64,000 nucleotides of DNA from Pestalotiopsis fici W106-1 (GCF_000516985.1 NW_006917092.1:4841924-4905923); one strand, 5' to 3'. Positions 21,836-34,647 are shown, counted from the first letter of the stretch. Made by a program: numbers and translations. Notes: a model not told the origin generated them from the sequence alone.

Positions 21836-24800
21836 TCAGAGACGATGGCCGGGAAAGTTCAAATTGATGAACACGATGGATGATTGGAAGTTTGCCACGA
21901 GGGGGAAAAAAAACTGGGCAACACGAGACAAACTGCTTAGGAACCATGGGAACTCCAATATTATATGGAAAGCGCGAGCCTCGTTTGCATTTCAGGACTG
22001 CACATGGCCTGGGCCCAATCATGCATGTATGCAAGTACACTTAGTAGGAGTCACCGAGCAAAGAAATATTCATGCCCAACAACTGCAGGCAAGTATAGAA
22101 TGGAGCTCGACTACATTAGCCGAGCCTTTGAAGTTGGACTCTGCTCCGCTGTGGGATTTCGAGCACCAGTGAACATGGGGAATGCCGATGCGGCACTACA
22201 TACGGCACCGAGAGGAGGATAAAAGATGAAAGTGGAGATCTAGATCTAGAGTTTCCAGTCTATCCAAACAATGGCTAGAACCAGGAGAGGACAAAAATTT
22301 CCATAATGTCTGACAGAGCTTGGTGGGAGGGAACTATGTACCGCTGGGCAGTTCAAGTTTGCAGCATCTGAGCGTGAGACACCAGAGAAAGGATGGATGG
22401 AAAAGACAAAGGTGTACAAACAGATACTTCACACCTTGTACGACATGTAACTCAAATCAAACCACTTGACCGAGCTACCATATCTCTGGTGATAGGCCGC
22501 CAGAGAGAGCTGCTACATGTGGGTTGGCATGCCATGTACTTGCTGTCTGTCTATCTGTCACTTCTGACATTTGCAGCTCAAGTAGTATCGGTCCTTGCGG
22601 AATCGGGAAGACGCATATGTAGGAGAGACGTGCACGGCTTCCGAACCCTGGTTATGGACGAGATGACGATCGAATTGACCGACAGTCAGGTAATCACTAT
22701 AGACGTTGACCGTATATGAGCCATTGAACTCGACGGTCATCACAATATCCCGTGCCAATGATGGAATCCATGTGGGGTGTGTGCTGGATGGAGGCACTAG
22801 ATAGGAGACCATAGGACGATCACGATCCTGTGCAATGGGTGCAATGATGCTTACCTAACTTGATGTACCTTATAGATGGGTGCATGCTTGGACATGTTTG
22901 TGTGATCTGTATAAGGACCACCACTTACAGCAATCGCTCGCGTTCTGGTATGAGAAAGGACCACCACAGGAAATGAGGACCAAAATTCTTGGAATGGGTT
23001 AATATATAACGTTTCGTTCCCGAGACCTTAAGGCCGAAATGATTATATCAATCCACCGCCAAGGTTCAGCGGCTATGCAGATTGCAGAGTCTGCTTTCAA
23101 GAACTGGCAAACGATGTGTGACAATCCATCGCCGATGACAGTACATTCATTGTTGGTCAATGTCAAACCAGCCACAGAAAAAAAAATAAAAAGAAAACGT
23201 GGAAGAACTCGTAGACTTCGGTAAGTGATATTCACATGGAACACTCGGCCGATTGCCGCCAATCCGTCATCCGGTATTTTCCAGAAGAAGAAGGGGAAAA
23301 AAAAAGTACATTGGGGAAGATCTCCAGCAGTCGGGAGTGTATCGATCATGTTGTGACGAGTGATTGGGGCCGCGTACAAGGGCGGGGCTGTCGCGTACCA
23401 GGGTAAGCAAAGATTGAGGGTTCACTGAAGCTCATGGCTTGCTGTGTGGACAAGTAGTGATCGGTGGCTGCGGCAAGACAAAGAGAAGTCGATTCATGTG
23501 TCCGGTAACGAAGCACAAGCCGGCCTTTTCCCCTTGTCATGAGGCTTCAAAGAGGACAGACGAACTTGTAGCAAGGGAGGTTTGGCTCATCTTCAAGTCG
23601 TAACGGGAGTTGTGACAGCTTGGTCCCTTTCCTGGCCCGACCCCGCCGAGACTGGGCCACTTATAACCACTGTCCCGAGACACTATTCATGTTGCTAGGC
23701 GCGGCTACAGCGAGCCAGCCCACTGGAGATAAGTAGGCTGCCTTGTAAACAGCACTGTCTGGTCGTTTAGCAAACAAATCGTCAACTCTGCCACGAGCCC
23801 ACCCCCGAGAAGCAGCCACCAGGTCAGCATATCTACGGCTTATGTTACCTTGAGCTCGGGCTGCGGGTTCGCGGCAACACCAGAGCTCAGAATCTAAGCT
23901 GCCGCTTGTAACTGTCACAGACTGAGTGAGTCAAGTCCATGCCATGGCCTGTGTTCACTTACACCAAGAAACAAAAGCCAACTATCCCACCACCGATACT
24001 CTAGAGTTGGGACGATTCAAGGTTTTCTCCGGATGATAATAGTCATACATATCCCCACGCGGAGTGATTATCCGTGGCTTAAGATTATTTTGTGTATCGA
24101 ATGGATTGGTCGTTTATACCTGCACGCTATCAAGTCTAACCTCGACCACTCATCCCAAGTCTGAAAAAGGGAAATGTTTGCGTGATACCATCTGGAATTT
24201 TTCTGAATCCGGCAGGATCTCCTGTAGATAAAGGCCGCCAGCCGTTGATTCCGCATCTCAATGACGGACATTGCATTAGTAACTGAATGAATTGCGTTGA
24301 CCCTCAGGTCAGGCCTATGAACTGGACTGGAGGCACAGTCAGTCAATCAAACTACTACTTTGATGTATGGTTGAGAGGTGTACTTTGCGTGCATGCACAG
24401 CTGCGAAGCACAAGTGCCTCCAGGACTTTGGGTGTTGATTTGCTAGGAACATCACGATGGAAATTGTAGGTAATCATATGACTTCAGCACTTCAGATCAA
24501 AATCTCTGAAATATACAGTGAATCGAGATAAATGTCATGATATCGTTACTCTTTCTTGTATGGTTACTCTTGGGTGATCCAAGTCGCGCGGGACCCAAAA
24601 GATCGAATGACCAACAACCATCAGTTTTGGCAGTCGCAGCGGAGTCGATGCCCCGCCATGTACCTACCTTAGTGTACTTGCAACTACGCTAGCCTCAACG
24701 CGTTTGCAGACAACCCACCAGATTGATCTCTCCTTTGCTGGGCGCGTCACCGCTTCCCCTAACGCATGTCTACCTGACCAACCTACCTAGGTAGTACGTA

Positions 24801-25030
24801 TTTAATGCAGTTCCATACAATCTGCCGTGAGACGATATCATTACTCGCGAGGTCAATTCGTCGTCGGTCATATTTTACTACCATTTTTCAACACCGAAGT
24901 TTCCCCAGGCCAAGGCCGGCAATATCTTGGTCGCAGGTATTGCCTCCTCCCCTCCAAGTATCGCTCGACGTATAGCCAACCCTGATTATTCAAAGTCGTC
25001 TGTTCACAACCCTGCACCAAGCCGTATACA
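21836..25030. other. 3.2-kb gene-poor stretch
   Basis: Promoter of the LrgAB-like gene on the left and of the five-exon coiled-coil gene on the right. ORFs within are short and lack plausible splice partners. A/G-rich runs occur at 23176-23205 and 23286-23310. No gene, RNA or repeat that I can support. Confidence 0.5.
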
Positions 25031-26894
25031 ATGGCGCCTCTCGGCAGGAAAGCCGGCGCCATCCAAAAATCCGTCAAATCGTCTGATGCTCGAGATTTGG
25101 AAGCCGTTGGCCCCAGAGTGTCAGAGACTCCGGACCTTGCCAACTCCGAAGTTGATGCTGTCAAGCGTGCCGCGTCGTTGACCAAGGATGAACTACAATT
25201 GTAAGTCAGCAATGCCAATTTAGCGACCACATGTCTGATCCATGCATACAGTGCCATTGAAGCAAGAGCTTCCGGGATGATTGATCATCTCGTGGAAATC
25301 TCCAAACTCGCTGCCACAGATGTCAGTTTGGAAGAGGTCAAGTCGGCCACTGAGGATCACGACCAATATGTTGATTCTTTGGGCAAGAAAGCATCAGCGA
25401 TACAACTTAACCTGGACCGGTGCAAGACACTGATGCAATCGAGCGATAATTGGGCAAAGGACAGGATCGAGGCCAAGAAGTCCAAGCTGGACGCGCTCAG
25501 AGCTGCGAAAGCACGACTAGAGGCTACCGTAGGTCACCATCGTCCAGTCAAGGCTGGGACATTTCGAGAACGACCATAAGCTCCTAACCTGCACTCCTCC
25601 AGGGCGACTCGAACGAACAAGAACTCAAAGAGGCTATTGCGCGGCATTCATCACGCATTGAAGAATTGGTTTCTGGTCCACCCAGTAATGGAGCCCCCAA
25701 CAACAATGAAAGACCTGTGGACGTGCCCATGTCTATCGGCGACGACCATTTCTTTGGCAAGCTTCTAGACAAGCTACAAGCATTGGGCCTGGAGATCAAT
25801 ATCACTGACAATGGCAAGACCCTTGTCAAGTCTGCCCGTTACTACTCCAATCTGTAAGCTCAAGCTCAAGGTATTGTTCGAGATTCTCATTGCTAATAGA
25901 GCACAGGGAAGTCATGTTGTCCGTTGTCTCATGCAAGCGAACCCTGAATCGCATCTTGAAGGAGGCATCTGCCAGATATGCTGGTACCCATGAGGTCAAT
26001 GGCGGCCAAGTACAAGCATCGAAGGCTGAACTTCAGGCTTTGCTAGAGGAGACCAACTCGCTATGGGAAGAAGTTGTACCCGTAGCTCATATGGCGGTTG
26101 AGAAAACCATGCTGGAGCCGATCTTGAAGCTGGTAAACACAAAAGGGGAAGCCCAGAACTATCAGAATGCCATCATAGGATCATATGTAAGCTGACCTCA
26201 CCCCCATCAGTTATTTTCCTCATCTCTTACTGACCTTGTATAGATTGGCAACTGCTTAGCATACATGAATGACCGCCTTGAGGCACTCTCAGATCGCATT
26301 GGCACGGCGATCCACCACCATTACGCCCTGCTCAATACATTTGAATGTCACCAGGCATTGCGCAATCCCCATATACCCAAGTCTTTGCAGGGGGCCGAGT
26401 CAACACAGACCACAAATCCTGTTCGACCATCAAAGGGGTCGCAAATGGCATTCAAACAAGTTTGTCGGGGACTTGAGGTGCATGGAGACATTCCCGCCAG
26501 ATCCTTCGACTTTGCACTCTCTACAATGAAACGAACCACCCTGCTCAATGATATCATGGCGCAGCGCTTGATGAAAGATGATGACAGACTCAGGGTTCTC
26601 GAACACAACTTCGAGAATGTCATCAAAGCGAGTCTTAGAGAAGGCCCTAATATAAATCTCGAAATTTTGGGGCGCCTCGCTGCGGAGAGTTTGAAGGGTA
26701 CTGGCGACCAAGGCGCAATTCTTCGTGATGCACAAACAGAGGAATCTTTGGAAGCTCTCGAAGTCGAAAACAAGCAATTGAGTTCTCTTTTGGAGATTCT
26801 TCCCAACCGTCGAGACATCCAAAACTACCGAAATGACTTCAAAGGCGCCGAGATCATGAAACGCTGGAGCGAGCCAATGGGTCCCTCAAGATGA
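25031..26894 (+). CDS. five-exon coiled-coil protein, uncharacterised
   Basis: Exons 25031-25200, 25252-25528, 25603-25853, 25907-26186 and 26244-26894 give 542 residues; all four junctions keep frame with good donors (GTAAGT, GTAGGT, GTAAGC, GTAAGC) and acceptors. Most of the protein is predicted helical from heptad-like hydrophobic spacing: residues about 60-150 (ISKLAATDVSLEEVK, KKSKLDALRAAKARLE), about 235-320 (SKAELQALLEETNSLWEE) and the C-terminal EALEVENKQLSSLLEILP. No signal peptide, TM segment or catalytic motif. A filament, tether or kinetochore/spindle-type scaffold would fit, but no family is recognised. It converges on the amidoligase gene with only about 120 bp between stops. 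Confidence 0.8.
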
Positions 26895-27014
26895 CAACGT
26901 TGCAAAAGAAATGAGAAAGAGTATCATTCAATCATTCATATCAACGCCGACTGCCAGTGACGAATACCTACCAGGCCAAATCTCGACGGCTGCACATTGT
27001 CTCTTTACTCCAGA

Positions 27015-28226
27015 TTACATATTGACTTCATCCACCAGTGCTCGGACCGAGGAATACACATCTTCGCTGAGCTGAAGTCGCCTCATCAGTCTTCCGAAAT
27101 GCGTATCGAGTGGTTCTTCATGGCTTGCGATGAGATGTAGTACGGCACGGCTATAACACTCATCGTCATTCCCACTGTCGAGAGAAACCTCTACCAGCCT
27201 ACAAATGATTTGCAGCCACCCCAGCACAATGTCTGTCTTGATCATACCCTCAAGGAAACGACACTCTACCGTCTTGGGGTTCGTACAGGCGCGTTCGTCC
27301 TCACCAGCAAAGGCACTAAAGTTAAAGCCGAGTCGTCGATACTGTTTTCCCTCTCCCGACATTAGCCTGCCAAGTTGGGCATGAGACGTGGTCCCAGCAA
27401 TGAGTCGTATCGCGTTCAGGTCCATGCTCAAATCTGCGTTGCGGTCTTTCACGTGATTCTTGATTGGCGGAGGAAGAAACTTTACATCCTCGGTCGAAGG
27501 AATCTGGGCGGCGATCCCCATCTTTAGGTTCGTCGCAAGTCGACTGTGCCTCCTGGCTGCCGAGCTCCAGGTGAACACGTGCTCAAAGTTTGGAGACTTG
27601 GGATCCTTGACCTGCCTCAATACCGGTTCCGCGAGCCATGTAAGAATCGCGCATCTCTTCAGTGTTGGCAGGGAAAATGGGTAGCCGTCCATCCGGCCGA
27701 CATGTACATGGACCTCGCATGTATAGTTTGTGACAATATGGCACTGCTCCTGCATGGATTCCACCACTGCCGCGATAATCTGCATCGTGTCCGAATCTTT
27801 GCATGCCATTTTGGGAGAAACCACTTCAACGGGTACCCAAATCCAATCATCGCGATGTGGGTGATCCGCAGCCGGCGCTGCAGAATTCGATGTCTTTACT
27901 ATCCAGTGTGTGGACCAACAATCCCGTTCTTGGATATTGAGATCCTTCAAGTCGTAGCTTGTAAGTGCGGACTGCCCAGGGACGCCATTTATGATGTTTG
28001 AAATAAGAGAAAAGCCATATCTTGAAACTTGGGATCTGTCTTCGCTTCGCAAAGTCTTGGGCATGCGGTTGAATCGGGTCGCGTGCCGCGGCAGTTCCGT
28101 GTCCAACGCTAGGCGCTCACTGTAGGGTATGAAGGGCAATAAGAACTTGAGCTCGACAGCAACCGATAAATCGCTCGGTCTGTCGTGAACGTTCGTGTTG
28201 CATTTGCGGATTCTGTGGACTGTCAT
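27015..28226 (-). CDS. putative amidoligase (Amidoligase_2 family)
   Basis: Single exon, 403 residues from the ATG at 28224-28226; a non-ATG open stretch continues five codons upstream. Family signatures are visible in order: an N-terminal acidic strand VAVELKFLLPF (about residues 21-31), WVPVEVVSPKM (about 130-140), HVHVGRMDGYPFSLPTLKRC (about 175-195) and TVECRFLEGMI toward the C-terminus. Proteins of this carboxylate-amine ligase-like group, distantly related to glutamine synthetase and gamma-glutamyl-cysteine ligase, are proposed to form amide bonds using ATP; fungal members have no established substrate that I know. No signal peptide, so cytosolic. Neighbour on the other strand is the coiled-coil gene. 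Family call is fairly sure, function is not. Confidence 0.85.
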   Translation of the reverse strand: MTVHRIRKCNTNVHDRPSDLSVAVELKFLLPFIPYSERLALDTELPRHATRFNRMPKTLRSEDRSQVSRYGFSLISNIINGVPGQSALTSYDLKDLNIQERDCWSTHWIVKTSNSAAPAADHPHRDDWIWVPVEVVSPKMACKDSDTMQIIAAVVESMQEQCHIVTNYTCEVHVHVGRMDGYPFSLPTLKRCAILTWLAEPVLRQVKDPKSPNFEHVFTWSSAARRHSRLATNLKMGIAAQIPSTEDVKFLPPPIKNHVKDRNADLSMDLNAIRLIAGTTSHAQLGRLMSGEGKQYRRLGFNFSAFAGEDERACTNPKTVECRFLEGMIKTDIVLGWLQIICRLVEVSLDSGNDDECYSRAVLHLIASHEEPLDTHFGRLMRRLQLSEDVYSSVRALVDEVNM

Positions 28227-31200
28227 TTTTGCTTTCAGCACATGTCACCGAGAATGTTTCATGGGTTGATATTGTTTTTTGTTTCTCGAGCATTTCCTTT
28301 GTCGGGTTGGGTCGGTTCCACTTCCTCCTTCTTGTAGAAAAAGGTCCGGCTGAGCCGCACGCGACTTCCGATCCAAAGATCCTTAAAACACCGGCTACGT
28401 GCATCAGTTTCGAGAACGACCGAGACATAATCATGCTATGACCTGGCTTCCGCAGCCAAAGGCTTCCATCCGTTGGGGCTGACAAGTGAGGGAGGTCATG
28501 GCTCGAGTCTGCGTACGCCGGTTTCGTGTGACATGTCCGCCGCACCTCATTGGGCTACCATTGCGACCGTATTATAATGGCGGCCAGAGCTTTCCGAACG
28601 ACCAGATTACATTGCAATTTGGCGGATCATGGAAGCATATCATAATTCAAAGAGAGTTGCAATAATGCTGCCCAACGCGTGCACTATCCGCTTGACACGG
28701 GTCCGATACTTGAAGAAATAAAGTGGCAGCTCTTTGTGATTGGCGCGACTGCGTTGAATGCAGTCATAAAGTCAATTCGACGAGGGGTTGTGGAAGCCCC
28801 CTCGCCCAGGACGACCCGTTGAGCTCAGGCCGGAGAGCATATGATAGCTCTTGCACTCCGTGTAACACAAGATCTGTGCGACGGCGAATCAATCTTCTAC
28901 ACGTTCCTGAAGGTGCTCGCAGCCTTCTCTTCACCCCACGCATGCGATTTTACCATTATAGAAAACTTGACATTAGGAATTACCTATCTAAATGCTCAGC
29001 CGCGACGAATTCGAGCACGACAACACAGGTTATTGTCTATATGCAGCTGCAGAAGCCCAGTCCTTTGAAGTAACTCCCCATGAGACTAGGTGCTCGCCTG
29101 CTGGACTTTACCAAGCATTTGCCGAGAGCCGCTACAGACCGGTACATTAAAGTATGTACGAAAGATATGCCCAAAACCTCGAACCGAGGACTGATCAAGT
29201 GTCCTGACAGCTTCTCCTCACTTCCCGGCGCTGCCCGAGCGCCAAGCCTTAAAAGCATCAGGGAGCATAATTCGAAAAGTTCCTACATTAGGTATCTTCC
29301 GAGGGTTTGATAGTTATCAAGCCAATCAGATACTTTTGCAATACTCTGTGTTGAAGCCCATCTAGAAGGACTCAGGCAGGGAAATTCACGGGCGGTCACA
29401 GACCTAGCTTTCAACAGCGCGTCGAGCAGAGTTAAGAGTCACATGCATATGAGCTGATGAAGTATGGCTTCATGCAATCGCGCCACTACAGCCCTGGCAG
29501 TTTTTTTGCCCGAAACCAATTGGACGTTTGGGGCCGCCAAGCTGAGGTATTGCAAGTTGTCCATTGCCGAAGACTTGTGTAAGGGTTGAGAACCGTATAA
29601 ACCTTTCAACCAACAGGTCCGCGGATGGATTTGCAGCATCTCCGGCACTGCACTCCGCATGATCCTGCTGACCAGTCGCTTATTCAAGGCGCTGACGAGG
29701 ATTCATGAAGCCAATCTAGTGGGTATGACTGATCTACCTAAATAATTCCTGAGGCATACAAAACATCGGAGACGGTTTTCCATTTATTTTTACTCGAATT
29801 GTTTTGTGAAAACACTCTCCTGACTTGGAATGCAACAGCCAGATGACCTTGCGAGTTCTCGATCCGTGTACCCGGAGGATGGCATCAACGAGACACGAAT
29901 ACACGAGACTACAGTCATCGCTTTGCAATCGAGTATCTTCCCCGACGCCGTGCTGTCGGTCATATCACAACTCTAGCATTTTCCCATCTCCATGCGCCCC
30001 GGCACCTGGTACAAGGAAGGGGCCTGGACGCGAATTCACGCAAGGTGTAGAATACACTCACCGGTCTTCTCTCTCTCAAATGTGTGGACTTGATAATCAT
30101 GAGCCGAAAGCAGAGAGCATTAAGCGATGGGGGACGTGGCTCGATACTCGTCCTTGGTGGTCACATACCCTCGTCGCAAAAGGTTGGGTTGAACTGCTGC
30201 TGTTGACCCAGCTGACCCAAAACAAACTGCCGCCGGGAGTCGAGAACGTCGATGACAACAGTTGACCAAAACTCGGTTGCAGGCTGTGTTCAAGTCTCGC
30301 TCGTCTACCTGGGTGGGATACTATGGTCGCTGGCTGTGGGTGATGCCATTACCAGGCCGCCGCGCTTACCGCTTCACAAACCGCGTCGTCGACAATGGAT
30401 TCTGTGAATCGCGACCAGGGCGATTGACCCAAAGAAGAGCCATTCTTCCATTCTCGAGGTCGCACGATAATTCCGAGTCGACAATCAGCGACACGTCAAG
30501 CTTGCTGATACTCTGGCGACTATAGGGTTTGTCTCAAGTGTCAAGACTATCAATACGGTCGCAGGCTATTCTGCGACTAATCTAGCGCCTTCGTAATTGT
30601 TTGCGGTATCTATCACCCGCATACGATGATCGAGGCATGACTTCTTTCGGATACTTTGCTATCTATTCCGAGTCATACCACTGCGCGTACAAACTCTGAA
30701 GGTCTGCAAAATGTCAGGTTCTGGAAATGCAAATCAAGGCCAAGAGCGCTGGATCGTCTTCTAGCGGCCCGCCACAGGGTGGGGAAAACTCGCAACGGTT
30801 AGCTCTAGCCCTTGCTTAGCCCAGGTCCTGCCCAAAGTCTGGAAAAGAGTCCACCAATTTTGGGGGGCGCAAGATCGGAATAGTGTAGCGACTGAACTTT
30901 CTATGGACAAGATATAATCGGAGCATCACGTCCTGGCACAACTGGAACAGAACAACAGCATCCACGGCGTTTCACCTATCAAATCCATTCTTTTTCGCAT
31001 ATTGCTCGCCGCGCCAAAGGATGGGCCTGAACAACTGGCTGACCTGTCGTTCTCGGACAGCGACAAGAAACAAAAAGAAAACCTCGTCCATCATGACGCA
31101 AACTTGGCATGCTTCTCTCTATGATGTAAAGGTGCCCCACCCATCCCTATGCGACACCCACCCCTGTCAGCCACCATCTCGATCATGGGTCCCTCTCTCC

Positions 31201-31742
31201 ATATCCCGCTACACTGACTGCGCTACAGTAACCAAACGCTGTCCGCTCCAGGCTACGCGGCACCGATACTCATGACCCCCGTTGCAGCTCTCACATCATC
31301 CCGCCTAGACATCCGAACCAACAGCCAATCAGGGTTATTCTCGTTTGGTTTCATATCTTGTTTTTGGAAAGTGAAGGCTAGGGATCTGACGTTACCTGCT
31401 TTTTGCTTCCCGCCTTTGACACTACCATGAGCAGTGTAAAGGGTCCGGACAATAGGTTGCATGGACTCCACTATATCCGTCTGTTCCTCTGCCTTGTTTT
31501 TTGACCATTGATGGAAGGGGAAGAAGCAATGGGAATAACTCGTAAGATAGAAAAGGTCCTGGGTCGCACTCGGTCCCTGGCTTTGAAAGTTTACCTGTAT
31601 TAAACTTGACGCCAAACTTTTGATCAATTATATATACTTTGGGAGAACAAGTCGTCTGTTACCAAAGCCAGTTCCTATACGATACATTATATACCACGAG
31701 TCCAGTAAAAACAACTATATATAAAAAACCGCAAACCCAAAA
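28227..31742. other. 3.5-kb gene-poor stretch
   Basis: Promoter of the amidoligase gene on the left and of the Gln-rich gene on the right. The longest ORFs (for example 29825-30265 plus, 28117-28545 minus) have unbiased composition and no splice partners. I see no transposon domain, tRNA or clear repeat. Confidence 0.5.
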
Positions 31743-32150
31743 ATGTCTGCCAGCCCAGCCAGAAGCCGAGGAGGTCGCAGCCGCGGTCGTCAGGCCAAGG
31801 TGGCCGAGATGGAGAGCGACAACTCGCAAGACTCGCAGTTCGACCAGACCCAGGAGGAGGACAGCGACGACGCACCCCGCCAGCCCTCTCGCCGCCGTCG
31901 CCGCCGCAACAACCAGCAGATGCAGCGCAGCGGTGGTCAGCAGCAACAAGGTGGCCAGCAGGACTGGCAGATGCAGCAACAAATGATGATGCAGCAGCAG
32001 CAACAGCAACAGCAGATGCAGCAACAGCAGCAGGGCGGCGGCGGCGGCGGCGGTAGCGACACGCTCAAGTTGAGATTGGACCTGAACCTCGAGGTCGAGG
32101 TTACCCTGAAGGCTAGAATCCACGGTGATCTTGAGCTTGCCTTGCTGTAA
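31743..32150 (+). CDS. small Gln/Met/Gly-rich protein with conserved C-terminal strand motif
   Basis: 135 residues from the ATG at 31743. The N-terminus is Ser/Arg/Gly-rich (SRGGRSRGRQ), then acidic, then an Arg run (RRRRRR), a Gln/Met tract (about 69-97) and a run of seven Gly. The last 31 residues (SDTLKLRLDLNLEVEVTLKA, then RIHGDLELALL) are ordered, alternate polar and apolar residues, and resemble a motif I recall at the C-terminus of small uncharacterised fungal proteins. The stop codon overlaps a perfect GTAAGT donor (32148-32153), so a further tiny 3' exon is possible. Basic patches suggest nuclear or RNA-related location, which is only inference. Confidence 0.75.
   Translation: MSASPARSRGGRSRGRQAKVAEMESDNSQDSQFDQTQEEDSDDAPRQPSRRRRRRNNQQMQRSGGQQQQGGQQDWQMQQQMMMQQQQQQQQMQQQQQGGGGGGGSDTLKLRLDLNLEVEVTLKARIHGDLELALL
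31968..32052 (+). repeat. CAG/CAA and GGC trinucleotide tract (poly-Gln, poly-Gly)
   Basis: Imperfect CAG/CAA/ATG codons followed by GGC repeats, inside the Gln-rich gene. Such tracts are prone to length change between strains. Confidence 0.85.
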
Positions 32151-33090
32151 GTTCCTTGTCCTTGTCCTTTTCTCTCTTGATATCCCTCCCTGCCCCCGTT
32201 CTCCATTTATAAAGCGAGCGTACGAATAACGCGGGACTGACAGTCAATAAACTAGTGACACTGCTTGAACAAACCCAAATTTATAACGACATTCCCTTTG
32301 TAACGACAACCGGCGATTACTTGCTATGTGGCAACAGAATATCTACACAACACACCATGACCATATCACAACAAGGCCGGCATAAACTGGCATGGAAAAG
32401 AGGCTGCCGAGCCAGAAGACAGGTATCTGGAGGTTTTGGATGATTGGATGGGCATGAATGTATAATTACTTCTTTTTATAACGCGATGATGTAATGACTA
32501 AAATGTACCAACGAGTTCATGATATGCATTGATGGCGAGTGTCCATTTTATTCCCGGTGCAGATGATATGCAGGAAAAACGTGCTTGTATGCATGCTACG
32601 GCCTCCACTTGGGCAAAACCTGACCTACTCAGAACAACCCGCTATATCTCTTCTACGATTCTCCCTTGCGTTCCCATGATTTCGCGAATACAGACATTAA
32701 GAGTCATTTCCACAGTGGTCCGGCTGTCTTTTTCAAAGAACTATCGTCTTCGCAGGGAAGCTTTGACGTGGAAATCCGAAATGCCCCAGATTCGAGTTCC
32801 ATGAGCTTTCCAGGGCCGGGTGGGGTTTCCTATGGTTAGATCAAACTCTCGCACCAGCTCGCAGACTACCTAGGTTAGGTTACCTACTTTGTGCACCTGA
32901 ATCAGTGCAATGCCTTTGCCTATGTAAGCACTCCCATCGACTTGGTCCAGCAAAACTGCCGTTTGTCAGTACATCCCTCATGGGCGGAGACGGCAAAGTG
33001 CTCATCGGCTATACTTACACAAATTTGAGCACATCCTCATTGGCTGTATCCTATTTGTATTTTCCGCTTCGATCCAGCGCTCTGGTCTAA
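32151..33090. other. intergenic
   Basis: 3' flank of the Gln-rich gene and the region where the missing C-terminal part of the P450 would lie if it existed. No P450 helix I, K or heme-loop motif is seen here on the minus strand. Confidence 0.5.
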
Positions 33091-33695
33091 TCATGTCTGC
33101 ATCTTGACCAAAAATGGCCCGGTCGCGCAGCGCAGGTTTGATCGAGAGCTCAACGCTGGTGCCAGCAGTCGCGAGAGGTCAAAAGTCTGGTCATGATTGA
33201 CGGAAGCGACGTATTTGGACTTGATAAGGTCCACCAGCTTCAGCACACGCTCGTCAATCATGTCGTGCACCTGACTGAGCCCGACACTCTTGCCACTGTA
33301 TCCACCGACCAGCTTCTTGCGCAGGACCTCGTGCGCCTTCTTGTCTGGCTGACTGAACAAGGAGTCCTGCCCCGGCGCGGTACGGAATCCTAGGTACAGC
33401 GGGCACCCGGCCCCATGCCGATCGCATATTGCTGATGCTGCGAATCTCTTCCGGGGTCGCTGACGGCCACCATGCCCGGGCTGAGGAGCACAATCGGCCC
33501 GTACTTGGCATAGATCTCCTGGAGCCGGTCGACATAGAGGCCCGCAAAAATCTGTTTTACGAGCCAGGCGTGACTCCAACGCGCCCCAAACGGTCCAGGG
33601 ATGTGGCGGAGATTCTGCCACGCCCGCACTTTGCTCCATGCCGTGTGCACTGAGATGGCACCAAGTGCTACCAATGCAAGTTCAAACAGATTCAT
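33091..33695 (-). pseudogene. truncated, frameshifted cytochrome P450
   Basis: From the ATG at 33693-33695 the N-terminal anchor (FELALVALGAISVHTAW) is followed by the Pro-rich hinge HIPGPFGARWSH and P450-like YAKYGPIVLLSPGMVAVSDP. The reading frame then slips near 33462 (continuing as EEIRSISNMRSAWGRVP) and again near 33400 (continuing as LYLGFRTAPGQDSLFSQPD, then AHEVLRKKLVGGYSGKS and MIDERVLKLVDLI). Homology ends near 33130. The I-helix, ExxR and Cys heme-ligand region are absent from the window, so no active enzyme can be made. About 200 codons of a microsomal P450 remain. The break type, two frame slips plus 3' loss, indicates an old relic rather than one recent error. Confidence 0.85.
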
Positions 33696-34647
33696 GGTGT
33701 AACCTGAACAAACAGTCTTGAGTAAAAATCCGCAGTGAAAGATGTTTGGCTTGGAATGCAGCCATGCCAACTCAAAAAGGTAAAATTCCCCAGGATTCAT
33801 CCTCTGCCGGAAATGGTTCCACTCTTCTGGGGTTCGTCTTTTGCGTTATTATCCGATTCGCAGGGGATTGCATTGACAAGGTTTCTGAGCCTCGGGTGAA
33901 GCATCGTGAATGTTGGATAAGAAACTGAGCGCAAGAAGCAGATTTATTGAGGCCATGCCCTCTCAGTGTGCAGATTCTCTCCCGCCGGGAATCGCCTTTG
34001 AAAAGCTGTGACTTTTTGTGTCTCTTCTGCACCTGGGCATTGTCGTTATGTCAAGAGATTGAGGGATAGAGAGAAATATCACTAAAGTTTCTGTTTCTTG
34101 AAGGTCTAGTTCTACCAAAGTGGTGTGAAAAAAAGGGGCTCTCGTATTATTCGGATTGCGACCTGTAAGCTGGAAAGCACGATCAATCGTGTCTCATGGA
34201 AATAGACTGGCCGTGCAACATGTAAGCCACATGAATACACAACTGAAAGAAGTCGGACAATGGTCCTTGCGGAACTTCCTGGTCAACATCATGGATTGCA
34301 GAGCTTGAGAAGCCATTCAAAGCATGTTGAGAAAAGGAGTGTGGCTAAGCCTCTCTGCTACGTCGAATTCCAAACCTAGCAAACCCTCTGCAACGCACTT
34401 TTTATTTTAGGAAGATGGATCACATCGCCATTAGTGGTGGTTTGGAACGAGCCCATTTGTTCTTCATAGAGGATTGAGTCGGTTGGTGTGAACCACTGAA
34501 AATTGCTATTGAGCATGGCTTTCAGTCAGTTAGACCTCATGGGTGATGAAAGCACAAACTATAGGACGTGACAACGAATCGGCCTCCTTGAAGCCGCAAA
34601 GATGGATACCACAGATAGAAGATCATGCCTTTAAAATAGCATGCCAA
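33696..34647. other. intergenic
   Basis: Between the P450 relic and the NLR gene 3' end. No coding ORF of note. Confidence 0.5.

Noticed and set aside
28117..28545. 142-codon minus-strand ORF as an N-terminal extension of the amidoligase
   Set aside because: Different frame from the amidoligase, and no splice joins it sensibly; the amidoligase start at 28226 is adequate.
29825..30265. 146-codon plus-strand ORF
   Set aside because: No conserved-looking segment, Cys/Arg/Ser-rich in a random way, no neighbours in phase.
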